DNA of 64,000 bases from Macropodus opercularis (GCA_030770545.1 CM061098.1:10709001-10773000), one strand, 5' to 3'; shown: positions 22,661 to 35,090, counted from the stretch's first letter. Numbers and translations: made by a program. Notes: generated from the sequence alone by a model not told the origin.

Positions 22661-25073
22661 AAACATGATGCAGCCCGAGTTGAGTTGAATGAAGAAAATA
22701 AAAAAGCAAAAAAAAAAAGCAATAATACTAACACTGACAAACAAAAAAATGCTTGCAGACCACAAAACCCTGCACATCACTGACAAGAGATTGATTTGAT
22801 TTTAAAGATGATCCAAGATATGGAAATTCCTAAATCTCATTCTGAATAAATTCAAAAACTAAATCTGGAAAAATAGATGTACACAGATTTGTGTACTCGG
22901 TCTCCTCATAATAGTTCTTACTGTTGAACACAACGTTTTGTAGTTTCTGTAATGACAAAAGAAATGACTGAACAAATGAACGATTATATAAAAAGGGAGA
23001 TAAAAAAAATCTATAAAAGATACAAAGTAAATGTAAATGTCATATGTTGAATGCAAACATTCAACATGCCTGGCCCCTGGAAAAGGTAAAAGAAAACATA
23101 AAAGTAAATAGAAATTGAGTATAAAACTTCCTGCACTTCATTAACGTCACCTTTTGTCACATTTATACTGTAGTAGAACTTAAAACTAAAATAAAAACTC
23201 TACAGGAAAAATGTATGTGTGAAAAAACAAGATGTCCAGTAGCATCTAGCACTCAGATGCTTTTTTCTTATTCTTGAAACAAAACATTTTTAGTTTTTTG
23301 CTCCCTTGTGATGGAGACGTACACAAAATCTCACACACCCATCAACATAGTTACTGCGCTATTTAAAACCTTGAAAAACCAGTTTGAATTATTCTGTTAC
23401 GCTGAACGTGCCTGCATTGACGTACTACCGTTCTATCATTAACGTCTGCCAGAACGTGAAGGCTTCCAGTAAATCATATGACGCTTCTGCTGTCAGGACA
23501 CTACAAATACTGTACATGTTGTTACTTGATGAATCGTACGCACCTTGTACATTGCATAAAATGTGTAGGCCAGGAAACTGCAGAGCTCAGATACCATTAA
23601 AGTGAAATGAGAAAAGGTATCACTGCCGTTTTAATTTCTGCTCCACATATTTTCTGTATCTGTACTTGTCTCTATTCTAATTGGGATCAGTCTGTGTTTG
23701 GTGCATTTTGCCTTGGCCTAACCTCTGGCTCGTCACACGCTTTCAGCCCTTGTGTCTACCTTGTAACATAATGAATAGTAACTAGCAGGTCACACACTCC
23801 ATGTTAAGGGTTTTGCTTTTATGTTTGTCTGTTAATACAAGAATAAAGAAACAGTGCTCTTCTCCTTTAACAGAAACCTCCCAAAACAATATGGATTGTG
23901 TGATGTCTTATGTCTAAATAATCTAATTATGATCTTTTGATCTAATTGTGTGACCTATCTAGAGGTAGATAAAAAATCTATGATAAGTAAATGTAGATTT
24001 CATTTATTTAATACAAACAATGCTATATAAACAATATTGAAAATATTAAAGTAAGAAAAATTGTATAAGACGTCCTGAACTTCATTAACATCACCTAACA
24101 TTCATACTGTAGTAGAATCTAAACAGTAGATGTTAGAATATTCAGTCACATCAAGGAAACACCACACAACATGTCACAAAGGTCCAAATATGATTTTGAC
24201 AAAGCTGGATGGGAAAAATTAAATAACTTGTGGGTACATATGCTTTAGAATAAAATATAAGACAACCTTGTTACTTTATTACTAATCATTTATTGCAGAT
24301 TTTCCCTTTGTTTAAAAACATCTGAAGTAAAAGCACTTGGTTAAAAGAACGTGCTTGTCCAAGGTCCACTGCCTCTTGCTGTCATCCCAGGATAATCCAG
24401 TGTTAATCAAACAGGTTTGCTCAGTCAGTTCACTCTGATGCACCAATGATCAACAGTTTGTCCCAACTTGGACAGAAGTTCAAGAGCAGCAGAGAGTTTG
24501 TTTCACCTCCCATCATTTAGAGTCGAGTGCCAACTAAATGTTAACTTCCTCCTCAGCCCAGTTTGAAATTACAATATTCTGTTCACATAACCATCCAACC
24601 TCAATAAACGGTCTATAGGTCATTTGAGGTACATGAAAAAATATGGTAGAGAACAATCATTCCACAACGTTATAAATGTGTACGTTAATGGCAACACTTC
24701 ATCTAACAAGGCAACTATTAACTTGCATCAGTTGACTTTAGACCAATTTTCTGTTCTTTAATACTGAAACATTAGTGTAGCATTATTTTAGTCAAACCCT
24801 TTCTTCCTGCCACAAGTCAAATAAACAAGGCTTTAACCAAGTACATCCCTTAGGCTTTGGTAGTTGTGTCTTTGTGTTGATCACCAGAATAACACAAATC
24901 TACCAAAGTAGATCTGCCTGAGGAAACAAGGTTAGTACATAAATCCTGATGTAACCTGGCTGTGACTGACACTGACAGACCAAAGCCCAACTAAATAATC
25001 CCTACAGCCTGTACACTGGTCACTTTAAATTACACCAGTAATTTGAGATTATGATGAATCTGTCATCATTTTG

Positions 25074-25092
25074 GACCAGTAGTCGACTGGTC
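25074..25092. repeat. Hairpin GACCAGTAGTCGACTGGTC
   Basis: A 7-bp perfect stem (GACCAGT/ACTGGTC) with a 5-base loop. It is the same motif as the six-copy cluster at 34942-35090, and is repeated at 27775-27793 by the tandem duplication. Confidence 0.8.
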
Positions 25093-25175
25093 TTATGGAC
25101 AGAAATGTTACAATTTTAAACATACATTGACTGAAGTTATGAGAACACCTGAACTGGAAGAAGCTTTTTTTTTTC

Positions 25176-25440
25176 TCACCTGTGAAAATAAAATTAGTGG
25201 ACCCCGTCGATAACCAAGGTTCAGACTTCACCTACTGCTTGGAAAGCCAAGAAGCTCATTTGAGGGTTTATACAGTTTATCACATAGGTGTGAAATTAGA
25301 TTTTAAATAAACGCTTTATTGGCACAGTGCTGCGTTAAATGTCTGCGGAGGGTCGTAAAACCGAGGAGGCGGCGGTGAATCTGTGAACACCTGCGCGTCT
25401 GCAACAGCCTGATGTTCAGAGTTTAAACACTGATTAACAA
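25176..25440 (-). promoter_or_regulatory. Promoter and first-exon relic related to the 36-kb non-coding gene
   Basis: Around 25310-25430 the sequence matches 36138-36245: CTTTATTGGC, GTG-TGCGTTAA, GCGGAGGGTCGTAAAA, CACCTG and GCCTGATG. On the minus strand this puts an inverted CCAAT box at 25322-25318, followed by a possible exon ending TTTTCACAG before GTGAGA at about 25177. The CRE-like palindrome of the 36-kb promoter is missing. The tandem copy carries the same at 27877-28141. Confidence 0.5.
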
Positions 25441-25531
25441 CAGATTCAATGTTTTATCTTTTAGGACATTTGTGAAATGCTGTCTAACGTAGACGATGGC
25501 CTGCTATACAATCGTAATGACGTTAAAATAA

Positions 25532-28232
25532 TAAATCTCATTCTGAATAAATTCAAAAACTAAATCTGGAAAAATAGATGTACACAGATTTGTGTACTCG
25601 GTCTCCTCATAATAGTTCTTACTGTTGAACACAACGTTTTGTAGTTTCTGTAATGACAAAAGAAATGACTGAACAAATGAACGATTATATAAAAAGGGAG
25701 ATAAAAAAAATCTATAAAAGATACAAAGTAAATGTAAATGTCATATGTTGAATGCAAACATTCAACATGCCTGGCCCCTGGAAAAGGTAAAAGAAAACAT
25801 AAAAGTAAATAGAAATTGAGTATAAAACTTCCTGCACTTCATTAACGTCACCTTTTGTCACATTTATACTGTAGTAGAACTTAAAACTAAAATAAAAACT
25901 CTACAGGAAAAATGTATGTGTGAAAAAACAAGATGTCCAGTAGCATCTAGCACTCAGATGCTTTTTTCTTATTCTTGAAACAAAACATTTTTAGTTTTTT
26001 GCTCCCTTGTGATGGAGACGTACACAAAATCTCACACACCCATCAACATAGTTACTGCGCTATTTAAAACCTTGAAAAACCAGTTTGAATTATTCTGTTA
26101 CGCTGAACGTGCCTGCATTGACGTACTACCGTTCTATCATTAACGTCTGCCAGAACGTGAAGGCTTCCAGTAAATCATATGACGCTTCTGCTGTCAGGAC
26201 ACTACAAATACTGTACATGTTGTTACTTGATGAATCGTACGCACCTTGTACATTGCATAAAATGTGTAGGCCAGGAAACTGCAGAGCTCAGATACCATTA
26301 AAGTGAAATGAGAAAAGGTATCACTGCCGTTTTAATTTCTGCTCCACATATTTTCTGTATCTGTACTTGTCTCTATTCTAATTGGGATCAGTCTGTGTTT
26401 GGTGCATTTTGCCTTGGCCTAACCTCTGGCTCGTCACACGCTTTCAGCCCTTGTGTCTACCTTGTAACATAATGAATAGTAACTAGCAGGTCACACACTC
26501 CATGTTAAGGGTTTTGCTTTTATGTTTGTCTGTTAATACAAGAATAAAGAAACAGTGCTCTTCTCCTTTAACAGAAACCTCCCAAAACAATATGGATTGT
26601 GTGATGTCTTATGTCTAAATAATCTAATTATGATCTTTTGATCTAATTGTGTGACCTATCTAGAGGTAGATAAAAAATCTATGATAAGTAAATGTAGATT
26701 TCATTTATTTAATACAAACAATGCTATATAAACAATATTGAAAATATTAAAGTAAGAAAAATTGTATAAGACGTCCTGAACTTCATTAACATCACCTAAC
26801 ATTCATACTGTAGTAGAATCTAAACAGTAGATGTTAGAATATTCAGTCACATCAAGGAAACACCACACAACATGTCACAAAGGTCCAAATATGATTTTGA
26901 CAAAGCTGGATGGGAAAAATTAAATAACTTGTGGGTACATATGCTTTAGAATAAAATATAAGACAACCTTGTTACTTTATTACTAATCATTTATTGCAGA
27001 TTTTCCCTTTGTTTAAAAACATCTGAAGTAAAAGCACTTGGTTAAAAGAACGTGCTTGTCCAAGGTCCACTGCCTCTTGCTGTCATCCCAGGATAATCCA
27101 GTGTTAATCAAACAGGTTTGCTCAGTCAGTTCACTCTGATGCACCAATGATCAACAGTTTGTCCCAACTTGGACAGAAGTTCAAGAGCAGCAGAGAGTTT
27201 GTTTCACCTCCCATCATTTAGAGTCGAGTGCCAACTAAATGTTAACTTCCTCCTCAGCCCAGTTTGAAATTACAATATTCTGTTCACATAACCATCCAAC
27301 CTCAATAAACGGTCTATAGGTCATTTGAGGTACATGAAAAAATATGGTAGAGAACAATCATTCCACAACGTTATAAATGTGTACGTTAATGGCAACACTT
27401 CATCTAACAAGGCAACTATTAACTTGCATCAGTTGACTTTAGACCAATTTTCTGTTCTTTAATACTGAAACATTAGTGTAGCATTATTTTAGTCAAACCC
27501 TTTCTTCCTGCCACAAGTCAAATAAACAAGGCTTTAACCAAGTACATCCCTTAGGCTTTGGTAGTTGTGTCTTTGTGTTGATCACCAGAATAACACAAAT
27601 CTACCAAAGTAGATCTGCCTGAGGAAACAAGGTTAGTACATAAATCCTGATGTAACCTGGCTGTGACTGACACTGACAGACCAAAGCCCAACTAAATAAT
27701 CCCTACAGCCTGTACACTGGTCACTTTAAATTACACCAGTAATTTGAGATTATGATGAATCTGTCATCATTTTGGACCAGTAGTCGACTGGTCTTATGGA
27801 CAGAAATGTTACAATTTTAAACATACATTGACTGAAGTTATGAGAACACCTGAACTGGAAGAAGCTTTTTTTTTTCTCACCTGTGAAAATAAAATTAGTG
27901 GACCCCGTCGATAACCAAGGTTCAGACTTCACCTACTGCTTGGAAAGCCAAGAAGCTCATTTGAGGGTTTATACAGTTTATCACATAGGTGTGAAATTAG
28001 ATTTTAAATAAACGCTTTATTGGCACAGTGCTGCGTTAAATGTCTGCGGAGGGTCGTAAAACCGAGGAGGCGGCGGTGAATCTGTGAACACCTGCGCGTC
28101 TGCAACAGCCTGATGTTCAGAGTTTAAACACTGATTAACAACAGATTCAATGTTTTATCTTTTAGGACATTTGTGAAATGCTGTCTAACGTAGACGATGG
28201 CCTGCTATACAATCGTAATGACGTTAAAATAA
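25532..28232 (+). repeat. 2,701-bp direct tandem duplication, copy 2
   Basis: Exact repeat of copy 1 in all compared stretches, ending at GACGTTAAAATAA before unique sequence (GTCGAAGCTC). Either a very recent duplication or an assembly artefact, for example two haplotypes placed in tandem. Confidence 0.95.
27877..28141 (-). promoter_or_regulatory. Second copy of the promoter and first-exon relic
   Basis: Identical to 25176-25440 by the 2,701-bp tandem duplication, with the CCAAT box at 28023-28019. Confidence 0.5.
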
Positions 28233-28729
28233 GTCGAAGCTCTGTGCTGCCACCTGCTGTTTTTTTCCTGTCACTTTTCACTGTCATTTTATCTTTAAAG
28301 AAACCTGATAAACAAAAACACAGGTTACCATTGTGACGTTTGTTGACAAAATGACAAGAGTTTGGAAATATTTCAAGAAAACAATATTAAAACTGTTTAA
28401 AATGTGAAAGTTTCAGCAAAATCTAATTGTGAGAAAAGAAACTGTTGAATGATCAGTGGCACTGTATCGCAGCCTTTAGTTTCTCTGCTCACCCACATCT
28501 ACAGATGAACAGTCTGAAGACAGGACAGCAGTTTATTACCGTCTGACACGACACAGTGATACAGTTACAGGAGAGAATTGCATAAACTACTTTCTCAATT
28601 TAGCACCAATGCAGATGTTCATTTACTTTATTCTTAATAATGCTGATTGTGATGAAGTGTTAATCTAAATAAATTGAATCCAATAAATGAAACAAAAACA
28701 TAAGTAGTTTTGTGGCAGAGACACAGCAA
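28233..28729 (+). other. AT-rich spacer with VH-flank homology
   Basis: No gene seen. Part of it (28365-28380 and 28459-28499, ACTGTATCGCAGCCTTTAG) matches 38186-38262, the sequence that replaces the rest of the truncated VH segment there. It is therefore probably the upstream flank of an immunoglobulin V unit. Confidence 0.6.
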
Positions 28730-28981
28730 CAAAACCCTTTATCAGAGATCATCCAGAGACCCTCAGTCTCTCGTGCAGGGGATCTGGATTCACACGCAAC
28801 TGCTGTGTTACGTCTTGGATCAGACAACCTGCAGGAAAAGGACTTTAATGGATGGGGAGAAACTGACGCCAGCAGTGTCAGAGGCCATTTAGAAGTCAGT
28901 AGAGATAACAGCAGCAAGACATATCTGAAACTACCCAACTTGAAGCCAGAGGACTCTGCGTATTACTTTGCTAGAGAGAGA
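28730..28981 (+). pseudogene. Immunoglobulin heavy-chain V segment relic (VH-A)
   Basis: V-domain landmarks read in order: LSLSC, GSGFTRN, SWIRQPAGKGL followed by a TAA, then in another frame VRGHLEVSRDNSSKTYLKL and LKPEDSAYYFAR. The second conserved cysteine is Phe (YYF), there is at least one frameshift and one stop, and no leader exon is visible. A non-functional relic. It lies on the + strand like the other three V relics. Confidence 0.85.
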
Positions 28982-29018
28982 CACTGGTTAAAGTAAACTG
29001 AGAAGCTCTACAAAACCT
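28982..29018 (+). other. Degenerate recombination signal after VH-A
   Basis: Heptamer-like CACTGGT (28982-28988), a 21-base spacer, then nonamer-like ACAAAACCT (29010-29018). Compare consensus CACAGTG, 23, ACAAAAACC. The position right after the CAR-equivalent codons supports it. Confidence 0.5.
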
Positions 29019-29083
29019 TTTCCAGTCTACACCGTAGACATAAGAGCATGAACAAATAAAACATGTTGCCAGTTTCATAAAAT

Positions 29084-29089
29084 TTTATT
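29084..29089 (-). terminator. Candidate poly-A signal of the modular non-coding gene
   Basis: TTTATT on the + strand (AATAAA on the minus strand), just beyond the last AACTGGCAACATG arm in the transcription direction. It fits as the 3' end of the minus-strand spliced gene. Confidence 0.4.
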
Positions 29090-29124
29090 TAGAGTTTCAA
29101 CTGAATGTCATTTCCATTTCTCAG

Positions 29125-29443
29125 ACCACTTTGAAATCAGTTGTGCTGTTGTCTTCATCATTAAGGAGCAGAACATTTTGCTCACTCAGCAGCAGCTTAG
29201 AGTCATTTCTGCCAGGTTTGCTCCTCTACACGAATGCAGTCCTACCTAACACTACAGCGATGAAAACTATCCTTGCAGCAATATCCTACGGTAAAAACAG
29301 GGGTAGGATACATTCCCCTGCTGGGAGGCCTCCCATTGTACTAGAAAACTGAACCTAGCTTCACTAACTTTTACTACTTGATTTTACTCTTAGCAGAGAA
29401 TTCAAACTTGGCAGAGATGAGTCAGCATTTAACCCTGAAATCC
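29125..29443. repeat. Structured block A between exon modules
   Basis: Outer inverted-repeat arms at 29200-29220 (5') and 29403-29423 (3', CAAACTTGGCAGAGATGAG). The core at 29299-29347 contains CAGGGG...CCCCTG and GGGAGGCCTCCC, two short hairpins in a row. The core is shared almost unchanged with blocks B and C, while the sequence between core and arms differs. Confidence 0.65.
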
Positions 29444-30117
29444 CTACAGGTCAAAGTCATTTAACAGTGACTCCATATAAAATTTAGGATGTGATGAGTG
29501 ACAGCACAACTAGGGCTTTATATTTAGAAGATGCATTGCGGTGGGGGGTACTAACACCATCATTCTCAAGGGGGAAACAAAAAAAAAAAAAAAAAACAAT
29601 ATATGTTCAGCCCAGCTATGAACGTCAGAGGTCCCATGTTCACAGATCTGAAACAAGGTACAAGAAATCTATAAATGCAAAATTATATACATAATTTAAA
29701 CCATGACAACACTCAGGCAATTCATACTCACCACTGGTTCAGTCAGTCGTTCTTGCAGCCACCGTGTTGTCCTTTGAGCGAATCAAGCTCCAGATGAGAC
29801 CAGGCCAAACATGTTGCCAGATTGATTTGATTGCTTGTATTTGTGTGTGTCGTTTTCTTATAACAGTTCTATGCACAAAACCATTGAATCTCAGTGGCAG
29901 TAAAAGCTCCAAATGGAACTTTTTTTTTTAACATCATATTCTACCAGAGGGGTTAACTAGCATTATGGCTCTTTCAACAGGGATGTGGGAGGAAAAAAAA
30001 AATATATATATTTATAATCTTTCTCTCTCTCTCAATAAAATCGCCCAAACAATGTTGCTGATGCAAAAAAGTTAAATAGCTTTTTTTTTTTTTTTAAAAA
30101 AAACATACATGACTAAG

Positions 30118-30275
30118 GCTTCTGTTGTAGTCATCACAAGGATAAAACTTCTAATTGAAAGCTCACTGAGTTGCTTTGAGTCACCTCTGCCGGGTTTGCT
30201 CCTCTATATATGCAAATGATCCGAACTATACCGCGACACATACGGATGAAATCATAAGAGCTGTGCAGTCTACTA

Positions 30276-30321
<46 letters not shown>

Positions 30322-30478
30322 AGGGGTGGGATAAATTCCCCTGCTGGGAGGCCTCCCATTGTACTAGAAAGTTATAACAAGCCTGCCAATGCAAAAGCTT
30401 TCACTATCTATTTTTACTCTCGCTTCGCAGAAAGATTCAAACTTGGCAGAGATGAGTCAGCATTTAAGTCAATTAGTG
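30118..30478. repeat. Structured block B
   Basis: Arms at 30178-30198 and 30438-30458, core 30321-30370 identical to block C over about 48 bases. A pure A run of 41 (30279-30319) interrupts it just before the core, probably a slippage expansion. Confidence 0.65.
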
Positions 30479-31054
30479 ATTCCATATACGCATTTAGAAT
30501 ATGATGAGTAAAACTATGCTCAGCAACAAGTTTGGGGCTTTATATTTAAACCATGAAGGTGAGGAGTAAACTGCCAATTGATGGACCATGTATAAGGCTA
30601 TTGTACATTTGTGAACAAAAACAAATAACAAAAAAAAAAAGTTGACCAGGACAAACTGCAACATGTCCAGCCCAGAACCATCTAGAGACTTGAAAGAACT
30701 TTGTCCACAGATCCCTGGAGCCACCTGTGTAGGGACAAGCAAGCAGTTAAGGTTTCTTTAAAACCTTAACGCCTTATCAGATCTAGATGCGCAATTCATA
30801 CTCACCGTTTTGTGGCCGAAGTTTCAAAACGCATTAGGGTTTTATGGTTTGATCCTGGCGTTTGTTCAGTCTCCAGTTTGTTCGTTCCTGCATCCTCCGA
30901 GTGCTGATCATGCTGCCAGATGGTGCAGGGCCAAACATGTTGCCAGTATTGATTTCTCAAAGTTTTGAGTGTCTATTGAATGCAGTTTCTAACTACGGGG
31001 TGGTCCTGTAATTCACCCAAACAAATATTGCTGAAGCAAAAAAATAAAACCAGG

Positions 31055-31360
31055 CTTTTGTAGTTGTGCTGTTGTGGTCACCCCTAGGATAAGATTTCTA
31101 AACTGGACACTCAGCTGCTTTGAGTCTCCTCTGCCAAGTTTGCTCCTCTGCATATGCAACACGTACAGATGGAATAGTCTTTAGAGCTGCGCAATAATCA
31201 ACTACTCTAAAACTGCAGAGCAGGGGTGGGATAAATTCCCCTGCTGGGAGGCCTCCCATTGTACTAGAAAACTGAATATATACACTATTCTACTCCAGCT
31301 TCAGAGGGATTCAAACTTGGCAGAGATGAGTCAGCATTTAACCCTGAAATCTATGGGTTA
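31055..31360. repeat. Structured block C
   Basis: Best-preserved copy: arms 31122-31142 and 31312-31332 pair over about 15 consecutive bases, core 31221-31270. An inner TTTAGAG/CTCTAAA stem lies between the 5' arm and the core. Confidence 0.7.
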
Positions 31361-32829
31361 AAGTAATTTAAATCCAGATGGTGATGACCACAACGCTTTT
31401 AAAGTTAAGAATTTATTGATTGGCTACAATTAAAGGCTTGCTCTGTGGGATTTGTTGGGTTTAGTTGTGTAAGGTCTTAAAGTTCACTTGTAAAGTGCCT
31501 TGAGATAACTGAATTGGCACCATATAAGAAAAGTATATGGAATAAGAATGAATAAAGCTGTGACGTTAACCAAAAAAAAAAAAACAAAAAAACACTATTT
31601 GGTTAAATTTCAATTAAAGTGTTATGCATCTGGGTACCTTAGCTTTTTTTAATGCAGTTGATACAATATGATTGACAGCTATGACATTAGTTATCCTCAA
31701 AAACATATGGCCAAATTAAATTTTGAACTGGCAACATGTCAGGACCAGTGCCATCCACTGTCTCAGGGGAGACACCTGATGTCCATAAAAACCCAGAACA
31801 ACCTGGGTAGAGACAAGAAATCTACAGGTAACATTCTCAATGCACAACACACCAAATAATGAGTGACGCTCCTGTTGTACTCACCATTGTGTGGTCTTTT
31901 ATTTAAGCAGTTTCTTGATGCTGCATTGGTCCAGCCTCCTCCATTGTCTCTTGGCTGGCCCATGTTATGTGCCCGCTCATGATCATCTCCAGCTGGTACA
32001 GGACACGTTGCCAGTTGAACTTGTGTTTAAAGTAAAGTCACAATGACCCTGAAAGTGTTTAAGTGTGATAAGGCCAGTTTTTTTGTCATGCTGGTAGTCA
32101 GTAAGTGTAACTGGCAACATGTCAGGCCTGTACCAGCTTCTGAGGAGACTGATGTGCACGAGGCTGTGAGCACCTGGTAGAGAAAAGACACCTAAAGTTA
32201 ATGTTCTTAAATTACAAACCTATCGCAACCATGCGCTGAAGTCGAACTCACCTTGGTGTCTTGTGCAGATGCCTAACATCTCCTGGCAGCTGTGGCTGCT
32301 CTTCCCCCTCAGTCTCCTGGCTCGCAAATCTGTTTGTCGTTCCGGCTCACACTGCGTCTGCACCGTACTTCGGGTCTACCAGCACATCCTTGCCCTACAT
32401 CCGTTGCCTCCTCTGTGGAGGTCTAAAACCTGCAAACTTTTCAGTGCAGCCATAAACTGAAGTACAGTGTACAAAGCTTCAGCAAGTTAACAGCAGTAAA
32501 CTTAAAAAAAAAATAATTTTGATTTAACATATCCAGTGTTTGTGTCCAAGGGAGTAGTTTCCAAGATTGTCCAAAGATTAGAATCACTGATCAGTGAGGG
32601 GCAAAGTCTTTTGAGTCCTAGTGAGTGATTGTCTCACTATTTTTAGGTCCAGTGTTGACTGAGCATTTCCTCGGTTTAAAGTGTACACAACCATATAAAC
32701 TTGAGCATTTCAGTACAGAATATATATATTAAAAAAAAAAAAAAAAAAAAAACCACACACACACACACACACAAAAACAGTCCAGTTTTTTTTTTTTTTT
32801 TTTTTTTTTTTAAACCTGGTACATCAATG

Positions 32830-33010
32830 CATCACTTGGGCTTTGGTAGTTGTGCCGTTGAGATTAATTATCACGATGAAAAATATTAGAAAAAGTCTGG
32901 CAATGTACCGACTTGACCTTATAAAAGGTGGAGAAATTCAAACTTGGCAGATATAAGCCAGCACTTAACCCTGAAATTGTTAAGGGTCAAACCCATTAAA
33001 GGGTAAATTG
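32830..33010. repeat. Structured block D, degenerate
   Basis: Keeps the leading GGCTTTGGTAGTTGTG block (about 32839) and the 3' arm CAAACTTGGCAGATATAAG (32939-32957) with the following CTTAACCCTGAAAT. The core hairpins and the 5' arm are gone. Confidence 0.5.
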
Positions 33011-34300
33011 CAATCACAGCACAACTACACAGAGCAACAATTAGTTGAGCCAGAACAGAACAAAAACAAATTTTACAGTATAAGGAACATGTACCTGTGA
33101 TGCCAATACATTTTAGACAATAGAACCACAGAGAAAAAAAAAACCAAAAAAAAAAACCCACACACACACACACACACACACAGCATTAAGGGCAGGACAG
33201 AGCTACTATAGGAGACATGACTACAAAAGTTAAACTGCTCCTGGATTGATCTGTAAAAATAAAAGAATGTTTAATACCTGGGGGAATAAAATGTTACTTG
33301 TACATATTGTTCAAAGCTGATGAAGACAGATCCTGGATCAGGGTCCTCTGTTAAGTTGAATAAAATCAGAGACAGAAGGAAAGCAAAAGGAAGCAGAGAG
33401 AAAGATTGAAAGCTAAATGTCCACATTCAATCAGATAAGTTCTGTTTATGTGACACCTGCTGCAGCCTGGATCAACGCTACCTGATAGATAAAAGGGTAA
33501 AACAGACTTATCTGAATAAATGTGGACACTATTGGTTCTCAGTTATTAATCAACAACTGTAACCATTGGCCAATTTGATAAGTTAGTAACTTATATTCAG
33601 GGCATAATACTATGCCAGGAGTTAGTGGGAGGGTCAATTGCATTTACACCTGGTAGTTCAACTTTTACAGGACTGATTCAGATGAAGAGGCCATGCATCA
33701 TTTCACTTGTAAATTTGCAGATTTTAGTAATTTATTCTGATTTATGCAAGTCAGCAACAGCTGCCAGCTTTCACTTTGTCTTAAATGTCATTTTAAATTT
33801 TGCGCCAGATTAGGCGACATTTACTTCTGTTAGAATCCATTGGTCTGTGGACAACAGCTGTCCCTGAGATTAGAGTCTACACAACTAGAATAAAAATACT
33901 TCAGTCTATGCTTTGTGCTAGTTTATTGTATCAACCTACTGGGAGACCACCACACAAACAATGCTGAAACTACAACCAAACCTACTGCGACCACAGACCA
34001 CAAAAAAAAAAAAAAAAAACCAACTGTACTGGGACCACACCCCACTTATACTGGGAACACAGGCACCATCCAGTAAAGGCCACATGGCCCAAGCCATTTG
34101 CCACCAAGCTGCTAGAACTAGAACAGACTCCGCCTTCCTTGGCACAAACAGGCTGATCAGAGGACTACAATAAAATAGATAGAGGACAGAGAGCAAAGCA
34201 GCAGCAATTTAGAGCACAGCAGGCAAGAGAAAGTAAGGAAACAGTGACAGAGAGCAAGGGAGCTCGCGATTTTGGCATGGCAGCCAAGGAAACACACGGA
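33010..34300. other. AT-rich spacer in the non-coding gene
   Basis: Simple-sequence runs (A and CA runs at 33136-33181, A run near 34002-34019) and no recognisable module or coding sequence. Confidence 0.6.
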
Positions 34301-34941
34301 CTTACTATTGACGACGAGAAACTGGATGGTCCTGCTGGAAAGAAAGAGGTTAGTAGGCACGGCGGCCATCAAAAACCCACTTACTGTGCATAGACCTTCC
34401 AGGTCTATGGCGGAAATGTTGGAGAAATTTACGTACGTACGAGCTGGAGAAATTCTTGGAGAAATGACGGCACAGCGGCCGTGAAACTTACTGTTTGGAC
34501 CTTATGGTCTGACACCAAAATGGATCCAGGCATCAAAATGGACGAAATGCGATACACCTGAAATAAAAGCATGTGAGGCAAAACAATGGGGGGGGGGGGG
34601 GGGCAAAAGAGAGGAAGGAGGGGCAAGACATACAATGAAAAAGGACTCACCATTTGTAGAAATCTGAAGGGGGAAAAGGTTATTGCATATTAAATTGACA
34701 GCCTGGCCTTGATCTACCCCTCAGAAACCAAGTTCACACATCTGACCTGCTCTCAACCTGCTAAAGCAAAGGCCAAACCTCACAGCAGCCACCAACCACA
34801 CGGCCGACCACCACCACCTACATCTACCCAAGTAGAAGCCCCACCACCAGCTACAGCTAACCAAGCAGATGGCCGACCACCAACACCTAACTAAGCTAAC
34901 CTCTCAAATACAAAGACAACGGTTTCATCCAAAAATAAAAA

Positions 34942-35090
34942 GACCAGTAGTCGGCTGGTCTTACCAGTAGTCGGCTGGTCATTGCAAATTAGACCAGTTG
35001 TTGGCTGGTCGTTATGAACTGGACCAGTAGTCGGCTGGCCTCACCAGTAGTCGGCTGGCAATTTTGGCTAAGACCAGTGGTCGGCTGGTC
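34942..35090. repeat. Cluster of six GACCAGTAGTCGGCTGGTC hairpins
   Basis: Copies at 34942-34960, 34963-34980, 34992-35010, 35022-35040, 35043-35059 and 35072-35090, spaced irregularly by 2-31 bases. Each forms a 6-bp stem GACCAG/CTGGTC; the loop varies (TAGTCGG, TTGTTGG, TGGTCGG). Read on the minus strand, two copies run into donor-like GTAAGA and GTGAGG. Confidence 0.85.

Larger units (their letters stand above)
22831..25531 (+). repeat. 2,701-bp direct tandem duplication, copy 1
   Basis: Begins TAAATCTCATTCTGAATAAA and ends GACGTTAAAATAA. Copy 2 follows with no spacer. Six widely spaced stretches that I compared base by base were identical, and every open frame inside occurs in both copies at an offset of exactly 2,701. 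The unit contains an old deaminase-promoter flank (23625-23875), a block like the structured element of the non-coding gene (24843-24880), the hairpin at 25074-25092, and a minus-strand first exon and promoter (about 25175-25440). I recognise no protein gene in it. Confidence 0.95.

Noticed and set aside
29125..31360. Structured blocks as telomerase RNA, U3, U8 or U17
   Set aside because: No telomere template and no recognisable box motifs in matching positions; three or more copies in one transcript also argue against telomerase RNA.
29061..32122. Inverted AACTGGCAACATGT arms as terminal repeats of a DNA transposon
   Set aside because: Four nested or tandem pairs coincide with exon ends, no target-site duplications or transposase are seen, and spacing varies from 90 to about 840 bases. 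Not fully excluded.
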